Source of the DNA: Caballeronia megalochromosomata
GTDB lineage: Bacteria; Pseudomonadota; Gammaproteobacteria; Burkholderiales; Burkholderiaceae
Length of the DNA stretch: 64,000 bases
Direction: 5' to 3'
NCBI GenBank assembly: GCA_001580565.1
Contig: LRBF01000209.1
Span: 38,270 to 102,269 of the forward strand
Part shown: positions 34,229 through 42,466 of the stretch, piece after piece
Numbering within the stretch: position 1 is the first letter of the stretch
How the letters are laid out: each line of letters starts with the position of its first letter
Position numbers and translations under genes: made by a program
The notes under the pieces: model-generated
Told to the model about the DNA's origin: nothing
Seen by the model: the letters and a program-made list of their open reading frames with translations, nothing else
Databases searched by the model: none

Positions 34229-34867
34229 TCAGCGCTGCGCGAGCGCGACCTCGCGCTTCACCGCATGCCACGCATCCGGTCGATGCGAGCCGAACGCCAG
34301 CGCGAAGTTCGACGCCTGCTGTCCCACCGTGACGAGTTGCTCGACGACCTTCGGGTCCGAACAGCTTTCAGAGGTCTCGAAGCGCGTTTCCAGCGTGTTG
34401 ACGGCGGCGCCGAAGGGCGTCGGCCAACCGCGCAGCGCGTGCACGATCGAGCGCAGCGACGTCAACACCGTGCCCGCCGCCTGCCAGCCATACGCGGTGA
34501 CGATGCTGCCCACCGCGCGGCCGTCGAGATAGGGTCGCGCGTCGTCGCGCAACTCTTCGAGCGTGTCGAGCGCGTTCTTGACGAGACCCGAGATGCCGCC
34601 GTGATAGCCCGGCGTCGCGATGACGAGCGCATCGGCAGCGCGCACGGCTTCGATCAGTTCGCGCTGGGCGTCAGTGAGACCGCGCGATTCGGGCGCGTAG
34701 TGGGGCAGGCTGTACAGAAATGCGCCACCGAACAGGCGCACGCGCGCGCCGGCTTCCTCGGCGCCTTTCAGGGCGAAACCCAGCGCGCGCTCGGTCGATG
34801 ATGCGGGACGTGTAGTGCCGCCGATTCCGACCACGAGCGGCCGGCGCAATGTTTCGATACGGGACAA
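34229..34867 (-). CDS. NADPH-dependent FMN reductase
   Basis: About 212 residues from a TTG start (34867) with GGAG eight bases upstream; ATG 34939 is an alternative that adds a poorly conserved leader. Marks of the flavodoxin-like NADPH:FMN reductase family: RPLVVGIGGTTRPASSTERA and ADALVIATPGYHGGISGLVK, NALDTLEELRDDARPYLDGR. Such enzymes (SsuE, MsuE) supply FMNH2 to the two-component monooxygenases. It is the only clear flavin reductase in the window and sits between the DszA-like and DszC-like genes, so it probably serves both. Confidence 0.88.
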   Translation of the reverse strand: MSRIETLRRPLVVGIGGTTRPASSTERALGFALKGAEEAGARVRLFGGAFLYSLPHYAPESRGLTDAQRELIEAVRAADALVIATPGYHGGISGLVKNALDTLEELRDDARPYLDGRAVGSIVTAYGWQAAGTVLTSLRSIVHALRGWPTPFGAAVNTLETRFETSESCSDPKVVEQLVTVGQQASNFALAFGSHRPDAWHAVKREVALAQR

Positions 34868-35041
34868 GATGAAGACTCCGGACAGGGCGGGACGCCGCGC
34901 GGCGTGACTATTCAGCGGGCGTCCAAGACCGATCATCATAGTCAGCGGTTCGAGAAGCGGAAAGCATGAATCGAGCTAAGGTTATGCGCGAGGGCAAGTC
35001 CCGACTTGCGCGCCCTGCGCGTAGTGCATGGCGCACGACGT

Positions 35042-36217
35042 TCACGAGTAGAACGAAGGCTTCGGAATCCGCCCGTTGAGCGCCCAGTCTCCCAGGTCGC
35101 GCACCTTGTAGTCGATCGGATCGTGCAACGTATGCACACGCACGTTGCGCCAGAAGCGGTCGAGGCGCAATGCTGCAGTGGTCGAGCGCGCGCCCGTCAC
35201 TTCGAACATGCGATGCGCGACCTCCAGCCCTGCGCGCGCCGCCGCCACCTTCGATGTCGCCACCGCCACGGCCACTTCGCCGCGTTCCTGTTCGGTCAGG
35301 TCGAGTCCGCGCGACCACGCGTGATCGAACGCCTGCATCGCGCGTTCGACGAGCAGCCGTGCGCCTTCGAGCGCGACCCAGAAGTCGCCGTAGTGCGCGA
35401 GCACGTAGGGATCGGCGGCGGGACGCTCGGCGGTCGATGCGATCCACGGGCGCGTCTGTGCGAGCGTCGCGTCGCGCGCGGCTTGCAACGCGCCTTCGCC
35501 GATGCCCAGATAGATGTGACACAGGATCGACTGCGCGAGCAGCGGCCGCAACGTCGCGAACGGGCTGGAGAGCGGTCCGGGCTGAAGCAGCAGTTCACCG
35601 GTCGCAATGGGCACGCGCTCGAACACCACCGTGCCGCTGTCGGTCTGACGCTGCCCCATGTTGTCCCAGTCGTCGAGCACGGTAATGCCCGCGCGATTCG
35701 TCGGCGTCACGCCGATGAGTAGCCGCCCGTCGGCATCGAATGCGGAGGCGAGCAACTGGTCCGAATCGCGCGCGCCGGAACAGAAGCTCTTGCGGCCGTC
35801 GAACACGTAGCCGCCAGAGTCATCGGGCAGGGCGCGCGTGCTCTTGTCGAGCGGATTGAGCGCGTTGCCCCAGAACCAGCCCTGCGCGACGGTCTCGCCC
35901 AGCCAGCGGCGATTCTGCGTGTCGCTTCCGAACAGACGGATGGTCGCCAGTTGCAAGTGATGGAACGCGAACAGATGCGCGAGCGAGCTGTCGACCTGCG
36001 CCATGCGGCGCACGACATCGAGGGTCGTCGACCAGTCGGCGCCGTCGCCGCCGAACGCCACCGGAATCGAAAGCCTGAGCAGGCCGCTCTCGCGCAGCAG
36101 GTCGCGTTCGTGAAAAGCGGTGCCGCCGGTCTTGTCGCGCGCGGCGGCGGTCTTCGCCCATTCAATTAATACCGCGTTCAGCGGCTCGCGCCATGCGGCG
36201 TCTTCGGTACGACTCAT
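35042..36217 (-). CDS. DszC-like sulfide/sulfone-type flavin monooxygenase
   Basis: 391 residues from ATG 36217 with AGGAG eight bases upstream. Among the five similar proteins here it is the closest to Rhodococcus DszC: WAKTAAARDKTGGTAFHERD, LSIPVAFGGDGADWSTTLDV, SLAHLFAFHHLQLATIRLFG, GGYVFDGRKSFCSGARDSDQ, DDWDNMGQRQTDSGTVVFER, ILCHIYLGIGEGALQAARDA and DRFWRNVRVHTLHDPIDYKV, ending LNGRIPKPSFYS. His86 and the His in TLHDP (~365) correspond to the DszC active-site histidines as I recall them, and Ser in FCSGA is kept. DszC oxidises dibenzothiophene to sulfone with FMNH2. The natural substrate here may be another aryl or alkyl sulfide. Confidence 0.9.
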   Translation of the reverse strand: MSRTEDAAWREPLNAVLIEWAKTAAARDKTGGTAFHERDLLRESGLLRLSIPVAFGGDGADWSTTLDVVRRMAQVDSSLAHLFAFHHLQLATIRLFGSDTQNRRWLGETVAQGWFWGNALNPLDKSTRALPDDSGGYVFDGRKSFCSGARDSDQLLASAFDADGRLLIGVTPTNRAGITVLDDWDNMGQRQTDSGTVVFERVPIATGELLLQPGPLSSPFATLRPLLAQSILCHIYLGIGEGALQAARDATLAQTRPWIASTAERPAADPYVLAHYGDFWVALEGARLLVERAMQAFDHAWSRGLDLTEQERGEVAVAVATSKVAAARAGLEVAHRMFEVTGARSTTAALRLDRFWRNVRVHTLHDPIDYKVRDLGDWALNGRIPKPSFYS

Positions 36218-36375
36218 TGCGCTTTTCTCCTGATGGTGACGGTTTCGCCGATGCAGAAAACCATAGATTGATTCGTTGGTTTGGCTTTTGGTGGCTCGTT
36301 TGTAAGCTTGTGACGCTTCATCGACGACCACTGCTTCGCGCCCATCGCAGGCGCGAGCCGAAAGAGGAGAGCCCT
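36218..36375. promoter_or_regulatory. Divergent promoter between DszC-like and NlpA genes
   Basis: A 158-base divergent region, AT-richer than the coding DNA (AGATTGATTCGTTGG, GGTGGCTCGTTTGTAAGC). Good Shine-Dalgarno sites stand at both ends (AGGAG for the DszC-like gene, AGAGGAG for the NlpA gene). A shared operator is likely but no repeat was identified. Confidence 0.35.
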
Positions 36376-37188
36376 ATGAAAAATTTTCGCCGATCGCGAG
36401 CCGGCGTGGTGGCCATCGCGTTGAGCGCAGCGTTTGCGTCGCATGCCTTCGGCGCCGATCCGAACAAGCCGGAGATCCGTTTCGGCGCGACAGCCGGTCC
36501 GTACTCGGACCAGATTCGCTACGGTATCAAGCCGCAGTTGGAGAAGGAAGGCTACAAGGTGACGATCGTCGAATTCAGCGATTATGTTCAGCCGAATCTC
36601 GCGCTCGCCGACGGCGCGCTCGACGCCAACGCATTCCAGCACGAGGTGTATCTGAAGAAGTTCTCGGCGGATCACAAGCTCGCGCTGTCGGAGCTGGTGA
36701 AGGTGCCGACCGCGCCCATCGGACTTTACAGCCACAAGCACAAAAGTCTCGCCGAGCTGAAGGACGGCGCGACCGTGTCGCTGCCCAACGACGTCACCAA
36801 CCAGGCGCGCGCAATCATCCTGCTTCAGCAACTCGGCTGGGTGACGCTCAAACCGGGCGTCGATCCCGTGAAGTCGTCGGAGCGCGATATCGCGTCGAAT
36901 CCGCACAAGCTCAAGCTCGTGCCGCTGGAAGCGGCGCAACTGCCGCGTTCGCTGGATGACGTCGACTATGCGTTCGTCAACGGCAACTTCGCGCTCGCGG
37001 CGGGATTCAAGCTCACGGACGCGCTGCTCCTCGAGAAGATTCCGGCGTACTACCTGAACCTCGTTGCGGTGCGCACGGCCGATCTGAACAAGCCGTATGT
37101 GACGGACATCGCCAACGCGTACCAATCGGCGGAGTTCAGGCGGGTGATCGATCAGCGCTTCGCGGGCTTCTCGAAGCCGGCCAACTGA
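36376..37188 (+). CDS. MetQ/NlpA-family substrate-binding protein
   Basis: 270 residues from ATG 36376 with GAGGAG upstream. Sec signal AGVVAIALSAAFASHAFGAD, no lipobox Cys. NlpA text: IRFGATAGPYSDQIRYGIKP, VTIVEFSDYVQPNLALADGA, LDANAFQHEVYLKKF, IGLYSHKHKSLAELKDGATV, SLPNDVTNQARAIILLQQLG, VPLEAAQLPRSLDDVDYAFV, NGNFALAAGF. A stand-alone binding protein with no MetNI partners here, divergent from the DszC-like gene. Ligand could be methionine, its sulfoxide, or another organosulfur compound. Confidence 0.9.
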   Translation: MKNFRRSRAGVVAIALSAAFASHAFGADPNKPEIRFGATAGPYSDQIRYGIKPQLEKEGYKVTIVEFSDYVQPNLALADGALDANAFQHEVYLKKFSADHKLALSELVKVPTAPIGLYSHKHKSLAELKDGATVSLPNDVTNQARAIILLQQLGWVTLKPGVDPVKSSERDIASNPHKLKLVPLEAAQLPRSLDDVDYAFVNGNFALAAGFKLTDALLLEKIPAYYLNLVAVRTADLNKPYVTDIANAYQSAEFRRVIDQRFAGFSKPAN

Positions 37189-37195
37189 CGCGGCA

Positions 37196-37218
37196 GGCCG
37201 CGGCCTCGCGCCGCGGCC
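37196..37218. terminator. GC-rich hairpin between convergent genes
   Basis: Arms GGCCGCGGC (37196-37204) and GCCGCGGCC (37210-37218) with a five-base loop form a perfect stem between the convergent NlpA gene and the permease gene at 37236. No T-run follows, so it is a possible transcription barrier rather than a classic terminator. Confidence 0.5.
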
Positions 37219-37235
37219 GGGAATCGCACGCGCGT

Positions 37236-38114
37236 TCAAGGGCGCAGTCCTTCCACCGCTTCCAGTCGCGGCGCGGCATCGTCACGGCGATTTTTCGACA
37301 GGCGCGGATTGAACGCCGCATGCAGCGCATCGCTCAGCAGGTTGAGCGCCAGCACCGTCAGCGCGATCGCCGAGCCGGGCACCGCGATCATGTACCACGC
37401 GGTGCGCAGCGCTTCGCGGCCCGTGCCGACCATCGAACCCCAGCTCACCACGTTCGGATCGCCCAGTCCGAGAAACGACAGCGCCGCTTCCGAGAGGATC
37501 GCGTTGGCGACGAGCAGCGCTGTCGAAACCAGAATCGGCGTCAGCGCATTCGGCAGGATTTCGATGAAGATCAGATGCGCATCGCTCGCGCCTAGCGCCA
37601 CGCTCGCGCTAACGAACTCGCGCTCGCGCAGCACGATGAATTCGCCGCGCGTGAGCCGCGCGATGCTCGGCCACGCCGTCACGCCGAGCGCGAACACGAT
37701 GGTCGCGAGCGAGGGCGTGAGTATCGCGACGAGGATGATCGCGAGCAGAAACGGCGGCACGGTCTGGAAGAACTCAGTGATCGCCATCAGCGTCTGGTCG
37801 ATGAGGCCGCCGAAATAACCCGCGATCCCGCCGATCAGCACGCCCAGCACAAGCGCGATGACGGCCACCGTCGCGCCCACGTACAGCGAGACGCGCGCGC
37901 CGTGGAACAGCCCGGCGAGCAGATCGCGTCCCATCAGATCGGTGCCGAGCGGGTACGCGTGATCGGCGCCGGGCCATTGATAGGGCGCGGCGACCATGTC
38001 AAGTGGATCGCCGGGAAAGAGCCGGTTCGCCGACAACGCCGCGAACAACGCCAGCGCGAGCAAGACCACGCCGACGAGTGCGGACGGCTGGCGCAGGAAA
38101 TGAAGCAGTTTCAT
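37236..38114 (-). CDS. ABC transporter permease, DppC/OppC type
   Basis: 292 residues from ATG 38114, which overlaps the stop of the DppB-type gene (ATGA). Marks: FPGDPLDMVAAPYQWPGADH, YPLGTDLMGRDLLAGLFHGA, EREFVSASVALGASDAHLIF, IEILPNALTPILVSTALLVA, LSFLGLGDPNVVSWGSMVGT. It is near-identical in plan to the permease at 13634, with the same FPGDPLDMVAAP text, so the two transporters are recent paralogues. It ends the six-gene operon that starts at 45123. Confidence 0.93.
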   Translation of the reverse strand: MKLLHFLRQPSALVGVVLLALALFAALSANRLFPGDPLDMVAAPYQWPGADHAYPLGTDLMGRDLLAGLFHGARVSLYVGATVAVIALVLGVLIGGIAGYFGGLIDQTLMAITEFFQTVPPFLLAIILVAILTPSLATIVFALGVTAWPSIARLTRGEFIVLREREFVSASVALGASDAHLIFIEILPNALTPILVSTALLVANAILSEAALSFLGLGDPNVVSWGSMVGTGREALRTAWYMIAVPGSAIALTVLALNLLSDALHAAFNPRLSKNRRDDAAPRLEAVEGLRP

Positions 38115-39103
38115 CGACGCGACCTCGTGCGTGGATCGACGAGTCCGTAAAGCAGATCGACGATCAGATTGAGCAGGACCACCAGAAACGCGGAGAGCAG
38201 GAGCACGCCGACCAGCAGATTGACGTCGCGGCTCCTGATCGCTTCGAACGACAGTTGCCCGAGGCCCGGCCAGCCGAACACGGTCTCCACGATCACCGAA
38301 CCGCCGATCAGCGCGCTGCCTTGCAAACCGAGCATCGTGAGCACGGGCAGCACGGCGTGGCGCAGCGCGTGATGCGTCGTCACGTGCCACGGCCGTGCGC
38401 CTTTCGCACGCGCCGTGCGGATGAAGTCTTCCTGCAAGGTCTCGATCATCGACGCACGCGCAAGCCGTGCGAAGATGGCGACGTAGTACAGCACGAGCGT
38501 CGCGGCAGGCAGCACGAGATGGCGCAGATGATCGAGCAGCAGCGCGGCGCCCTGATGCGCGACGTTGGTATCGGCGACGCCGCCGATCGGCAGCCATTCG
38601 AGATGCACGCCGAACACCACGATGAGCATCAGCGCGGTCCAGAACATCGGCGCGGAATAGCCGAGAGTCGCGAGCGTGGACACGAACGTATCGACGAAAC
38701 CATGCGGACGGCGCGCGGCGAGCACGCCGAGCAGCAGCCCGAGGCTCACCGAGACGACGAGCGCCGTGCCGATCAGCGCGAGCGTGGCGGGCAGACGCGC
38801 GAAGATCAGCACAGCGACCGACTCGCCGAAGCGAAACGAGAAGCCGAGATCGAGCCGCAGCGCATGTTCCACGTAATGCAGCAGTTGCCACGCGACCCCG
38901 TGATTCAGGCCATACGCTTCGCGCAATTGCGCCACGTATTGCGGAGACACGTTGCCGCTCTCGCTCGCGATGACATCGACGAGATCGCCGGGCATCAGCT
39001 TGAGCAACGCGAAGTTGAGCACCGTGGTGCCGAGCAGCACGAACACGAGCTGAAGCAGCCTGCGCCCGATCTTGCGCGAAGCCAGCGCCGAGGTGAGCTG
39101 CAT
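38111..39103 (-). CDS. ABC transporter permease, DppB/OppB type
   Basis: 330 residues from ATG 39103; a GTG at 39112 overlapping the previous stop is also possible. Marks: VLNFALLKLMPGDLVDVIAS, LGYSAPMFWTALMLIVVFGV, QEDFIRTARAKGARPWHVTT, HHALRHAVLPVLTMLGLQGS, VIVETVFGWPGLGQLSFEAI. It forms the channel with the DppC-type protein downstream. The sequence LKLMPGD and the coupling loop match the permease at 12633. Confidence 0.93.
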   Translation of the reverse strand: MQLTSALASRKIGRRLLQLVFVLLGTTVLNFALLKLMPGDLVDVIASESGNVSPQYVAQLREAYGLNHGVAWQLLHYVEHALRLDLGFSFRFGESVAVLIFARLPATLALIGTALVVSVSLGLLLGVLAARRPHGFVDTFVSTLATLGYSAPMFWTALMLIVVFGVHLEWLPIGGVADTNVAHQGAALLLDHLRHLVLPAATLVLYYVAIFARLARASMIETLQEDFIRTARAKGARPWHVTTHHALRHAVLPVLTMLGLQGSALIGGSVIVETVFGWPGLGQLSFEAIRSRDVNLLVGVLLLSAFLVVLLNLIVDLLYGLVDPRTRSRR

Positions 39104-39108
39104 GACGA

Positions 39109-40824
39109 TCACGCCTTGTCGAACCAGACGCGCGCGAAGTTGGCGCGCGAATGGCTCGCGGTGTCGGTGACGTTGCGCAGGTTCTTCGCCCAGACGCCGA
39201 ACCAGCGGAACTCGAACAGATTGATCAGCGACAGGTCGCGCTGCGCGATCTTCTGCAACTGAAGATACAGATCGCGCCGTTTGGCCGGATCGGTCTCCGT
39301 CTGCGCGGCTTCGATCACGCGATCCATTTCCGGGCTCGCATAGCCGGACGCGTTGAACCACGGCGTTCCGTTGGACGCCGCCTTCGACCAGTAATGCTGT
39401 TCGATGCCGATCTGCGGATCGAGACCGTCCGTGCCCCAGCTGCTGATGAGCTGGAAGTTGTAGTCGGTGAAGACGTTCTTGATCCAGGTCGGCAGATCCT
39501 GCCCGCGCAGATTCACGTCGATGCCTACGCGGCGCAGCGCCTGGCGCACGAATTCGCCGGTGCGGCGATAGTCGTCGCCATACGGGATGAAATCGTGGTC
39601 GAGCTTGAAGCGCCAGCCGTCGGCCTTCTTCGCATAGCCGGCCTTGTCGAGCAGTGCTTCGGCACGCTTCGGATCGTACGGATACTGCTGCGTATCCGCC
39701 GTGTAGAACGCCTTCACGAGCGACGACTCAGGCCCCGTCGCCGGCACCGCGTAGCCGCCCCAGACCGTCTTGACCAGCACGTCGCGATTGATCGCATGGG
39801 AGATGGCCTGACGCACTTCGAGCTTGCCGAGAATCGGGTCGCGCAGATTGGGCTCCAGCCAGAGCCACGCCGCGTAGCCGTTGTAACCCTCGCGCGAGAC
39901 GATGAGACCGGGCAGCTTCGCGAGCCGGTCGGCATCGGCGAAAGTCACTGGATTGCGCTCGCCGTACTGCGCCGCGCCGGTTTCGAGCGCGGTGGCGCGG
40001 CCCGAGACGTCCGGCGTGATCTTCCAGGTGATGCGATCCAGATAGGGCTGGCCCGGCGCCCAGTATTTCTCGAAGCGGTCCAGCACGATGCGGTCGCCGC
40101 GCGCCCATTCCGTGAACTTGAACGGGCCCGTGCCGACGGGCTTGTTGTTGTACGGATTGTTGCGGATGTCCGTGTTCTCGTAGAGATGCTTTGGCAGGAT
40201 CGGCGTGCCGAGCGAGTCGAGAATGCCGAAGGTCGCGGGCGTCGATTTCGACAGATGCAGCACGACCGTATGCGCATCGGGCGAATCGATCTTCGTCAAA
40301 TATTGCAGCACGCGCCGCGACGCGGGACTGATCTTGAGCCACACCTCTTCAGCGGAGAATTTCACGTCGGCGGAGGTGAAGGGCTGGCCGTCGTGCCACA
40401 GCGCGTTCTGCCGTAGTTTGAAGGTCCATGTCAGGCCGTCCTGCGAGACGGTCCAGCTTTCGGCGAGCTGGGGACGCGGCTTCAGGTCCGGGCCGTACTC
40501 GACGAGCCCATCGAAGACCTTGCTCGCCACCGCGCCGATCATCGTCGCGGAATTGACGAAGAAGGCAAGCGTCGGCGGTTCCGGATGGATGACCGCTGTG
40601 AGCGTGCCGCCGCGTTGCGCACCGTTCAGCGTGATCGGCGTCGTTTCGGTCGCGGCCCAGGCGTTACCGGTGAACACGAAGGGCGTCGCCGCGCCCGCGA
40701 GCAGCGCGCCCGCGCCCTTGAGCAGTTTGCGGCGCTTCAGATCGGCAACCGCGGCGCCCAGCGGATCATCGCGGAACAGGAGCGGCGAGGTTGAAGTCGG
40801 CTGCGGCTTGCTCTTGAAAGTCAC
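39109..40824 (-). CDS. ABC transporter substrate-binding protein, SBP_bac_5, Tat signal
   Basis: About 571 residues. A GTG at 40824 with AAGGA nine bases upstream is preferred to the TTG two codons earlier; either way the gene overlaps the end of the ATPase gene by about 60 bases. The twin-arginine signal LKRRKLLKGAGALLAGAATP lies some 30 residues in, longer than usual. Body: GGTLTAVIHPEPPTLAFFVN, KVFDGLVEYGPDLKPRPQLA, RQNALWHDGQPFTSADVKFS, PVGTGPFKFTEWARGDRIVL, EKYWAPGQPYLDRI. It is the cognate binding protein of the second dipeptide-type transporter and differs most from the other three. Confidence 0.9.
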   Translation of the reverse strand: MTFKSKPQPTSTSPLLFRDDPLGAAVADLKRRKLLKGAGALLAGAATPFVFTGNAWAATETTPITLNGAQRGGTLTAVIHPEPPTLAFFVNSATMIGAVASKVFDGLVEYGPDLKPRPQLAESWTVSQDGLTWTFKLRQNALWHDGQPFTSADVKFSAEEVWLKISPASRRVLQYLTKIDSPDAHTVVLHLSKSTPATFGILDSLGTPILPKHLYENTDIRNNPYNNKPVGTGPFKFTEWARGDRIVLDRFEKYWAPGQPYLDRITWKITPDVSGRATALETGAAQYGERNPVTFADADRLAKLPGLIVSREGYNGYAAWLWLEPNLRDPILGKLEVRQAISHAINRDVLVKTVWGGYAVPATGPESSLVKAFYTADTQQYPYDPKRAEALLDKAGYAKKADGWRFKLDHDFIPYGDDYRRTGEFVRQALRRVGIDVNLRGQDLPTWIKNVFTDYNFQLISSWGTDGLDPQIGIEQHYWSKAASNGTPWFNASGYASPEMDRVIEAAQTETDPAKRRDLYLQLQKIAQRDLSLINLFEFRWFGVWAKNLRNVTDTASHSRANFARVWFDKA

Positions 40825-42466
40825 GATCAATTTTCCTTGTATCGAATGAGAATGGCGCGAGCGATGACGGCACGGCGTCGATCAGCGTGCGCGTGTAGGC
40901 GTGTTGCGGTGAGGTCCAGATGGAGGCGTGATCGCCGCTCTCGACGATGCGCCCTGCCTGCATCACCAGCACGCGATCCGCGATATAGCGGACCACCGAA
41001 AGGTCGTGCGAGATGAACAGCAGCGCGAGGCCGAGTTCGTGCTTCAGGTCGGCGAGCAGATCGAGGATTTGCGCCTGAATGGAGACGTCGAGCGCCGATA
41101 CCGGTTCGTCGCAGATGACGAGTTCCGGCGCGAGCACGAGCGCGCGCGCGATGCCGATGCGTTGCCGCTGCCCGCCCGAGAATTCGTGCGGATAACGCCG
41201 CAGCGCCGATGCCGGCAAACCGACCGCATCGACGATGCGGCGAATCCTCGCGTCGCGTTCGCGCCGGCTGGAGACGCCGTGAATCGCGAGCGCATACCCG
41301 AGCGTGCGCCCGACGGTATGACGCGGATTGAGCGAGCCGTAGGGGTCCTGAAAGATCATCTGCACACGCCGGCGATAGGGCCGCAGCGCGCGCCTGGTGC
41401 GATGCGTGACGTCTTCGCCATCGAACACGATGCTGCCGCCGGAAGGCTCGACGAGCCGCGTCAGCGCGCGCGAGAGCGATGACTTCCCGCATCCCGATTC
41501 GCCGACGAGGCCCACGGTTTCGCCGGCGCGGATGTCGAAGCTCACGCCGTCGACGGCGCGCACGCCGTGGTAATCAACGCGTATATCGCGGGCTTCCAGC
41601 AGCACGCGAGGGTGCGTGGCTGCGGCGCGCGGCGCTTCCGCGCGCGGCGTGTCCGTGAGACGCACGTCGCGATAATGCAGTCCCGCGCCAAAATGCAGCG
41701 ACGCCCCGAGCAGCGCGCGCGTGTACGGCTGCGAAGGCTGGGCGAACAGTTTCGCGCTTGCCGCTTCCTCGACCTTCGCGCCGTCTTTCATCACGACGAC
41801 GCGATCCGCCCAGCGCCCGACTACGCCGAGATCGTGGGTGATGAGCAGCACGGCCATCGACAGTTCGCGCCGCAGCCGGTCGATCAGTTCGAGAATCTGC
41901 GCCTGGATGGTGACGTCGAGCGCGGTGGTCGGCTCGTCGGCGATGAGCAGGCCGGGACGGCAGGCGACGGCCATTGCGATCATCACGCGTTGCCGCTGCC
42001 CGCCCGACAGTTGATGCGGATAGTGCCCGAAACGGCGTTGCGGCTCGGGCAGGCGCACGAGTTCCAGCAGATCGAGCGCTTCCTTGCGCGCGGCCTGCGC
42101 CGACATTGGCCGATGCAGCGTCAAGGCTTCCGCGACCTGTTTGCCGATCGGCTGAAGGGGGTTCAGCGAGGTCATCGGCTCCTGAAAGATCATGCTGATG
42201 CGGTTGCCGCGCAGCGCGCTCCATTCGCGTTCGGTTCGACCGAAGAGCGCTTCACCCTCGTAGCGGATCGCGCCTTGTACACGCGCCCGGTCCGGCAAGA
42301 GGCCCATGGTCGCGAGTGCGACCGTGGATTTCCCGCTGCCGGATTCGCCGACGAGCGCGAGGATCTCCCCGCGCCGGATCGTCAGATCGAAGGGGCGAAC
42401 CGCGGCATGTCCGCCGAAGGTCACGCTCAGCTGGTCGATCTGGAGCAGGGGCGTCGGATCACTCAT
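40766..42466 (-). CDS. Fused double ABC transporter ATPase (DppD-DppF type)
   Basis: 566 residues, two nucleotide-binding domains. Domain 1: GESGSGKSTVALATMGLLPD, LSGGQRQRVMIAMAVACRPG, LLIADEPTTALDVTIQAQIL. Domain 2 (~290 on): GESGCGKSSLSRALTRLVEP, FSGGQRQRIGIARALVLAPE, LVICDEPVSALDVSIQAQIL. The C-terminal ~25 residues after HAYTRTLIDAVPSS are less conserved and overlap the start of the binding-protein gene. The start overlaps the stop of the NtaA-type monooxygenase gene (ATGA at 42463-42466), which couples transport to catabolism. Confidence 0.94.
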   Translation of the reverse strand: MSDPTPLLQIDQLSVTFGGHAAVRPFDLTIRRGEILALVGESGSGKSTVALATMGLLPDRARVQGAIRYEGEALFGRTEREWSALRGNRISMIFQEPMTSLNPLQPIGKQVAEALTLHRPMSAQAARKEALDLLELVRLPEPQRRFGHYPHQLSGGQRQRVMIAMAVACRPGLLIADEPTTALDVTIQAQILELIDRLRRELSMAVLLITHDLGVVGRWADRVVVMKDGAKVEEAASAKLFAQPSQPYTRALLGASLHFGAGLHYRDVRLTDTPRAEAPRAAATHPRVLLEARDIRVDYHGVRAVDGVSFDIRAGETVGLVGESGCGKSSLSRALTRLVEPSGGSIVFDGEDVTHRTRRALRPYRRRVQMIFQDPYGSLNPRHTVGRTLGYALAIHGVSSRRERDARIRRIVDAVGLPASALRRYPHEFSGGQRQRIGIARALVLAPELVICDEPVSALDVSIQAQILDLLADLKHELGLALLFISHDLSVVRYIADRVLVMQAGRIVESGDHASIWTSPQHAYTRTLIDAVPSSLAPFSFDTRKIDRDFQEQAAADFNLAAPVPR

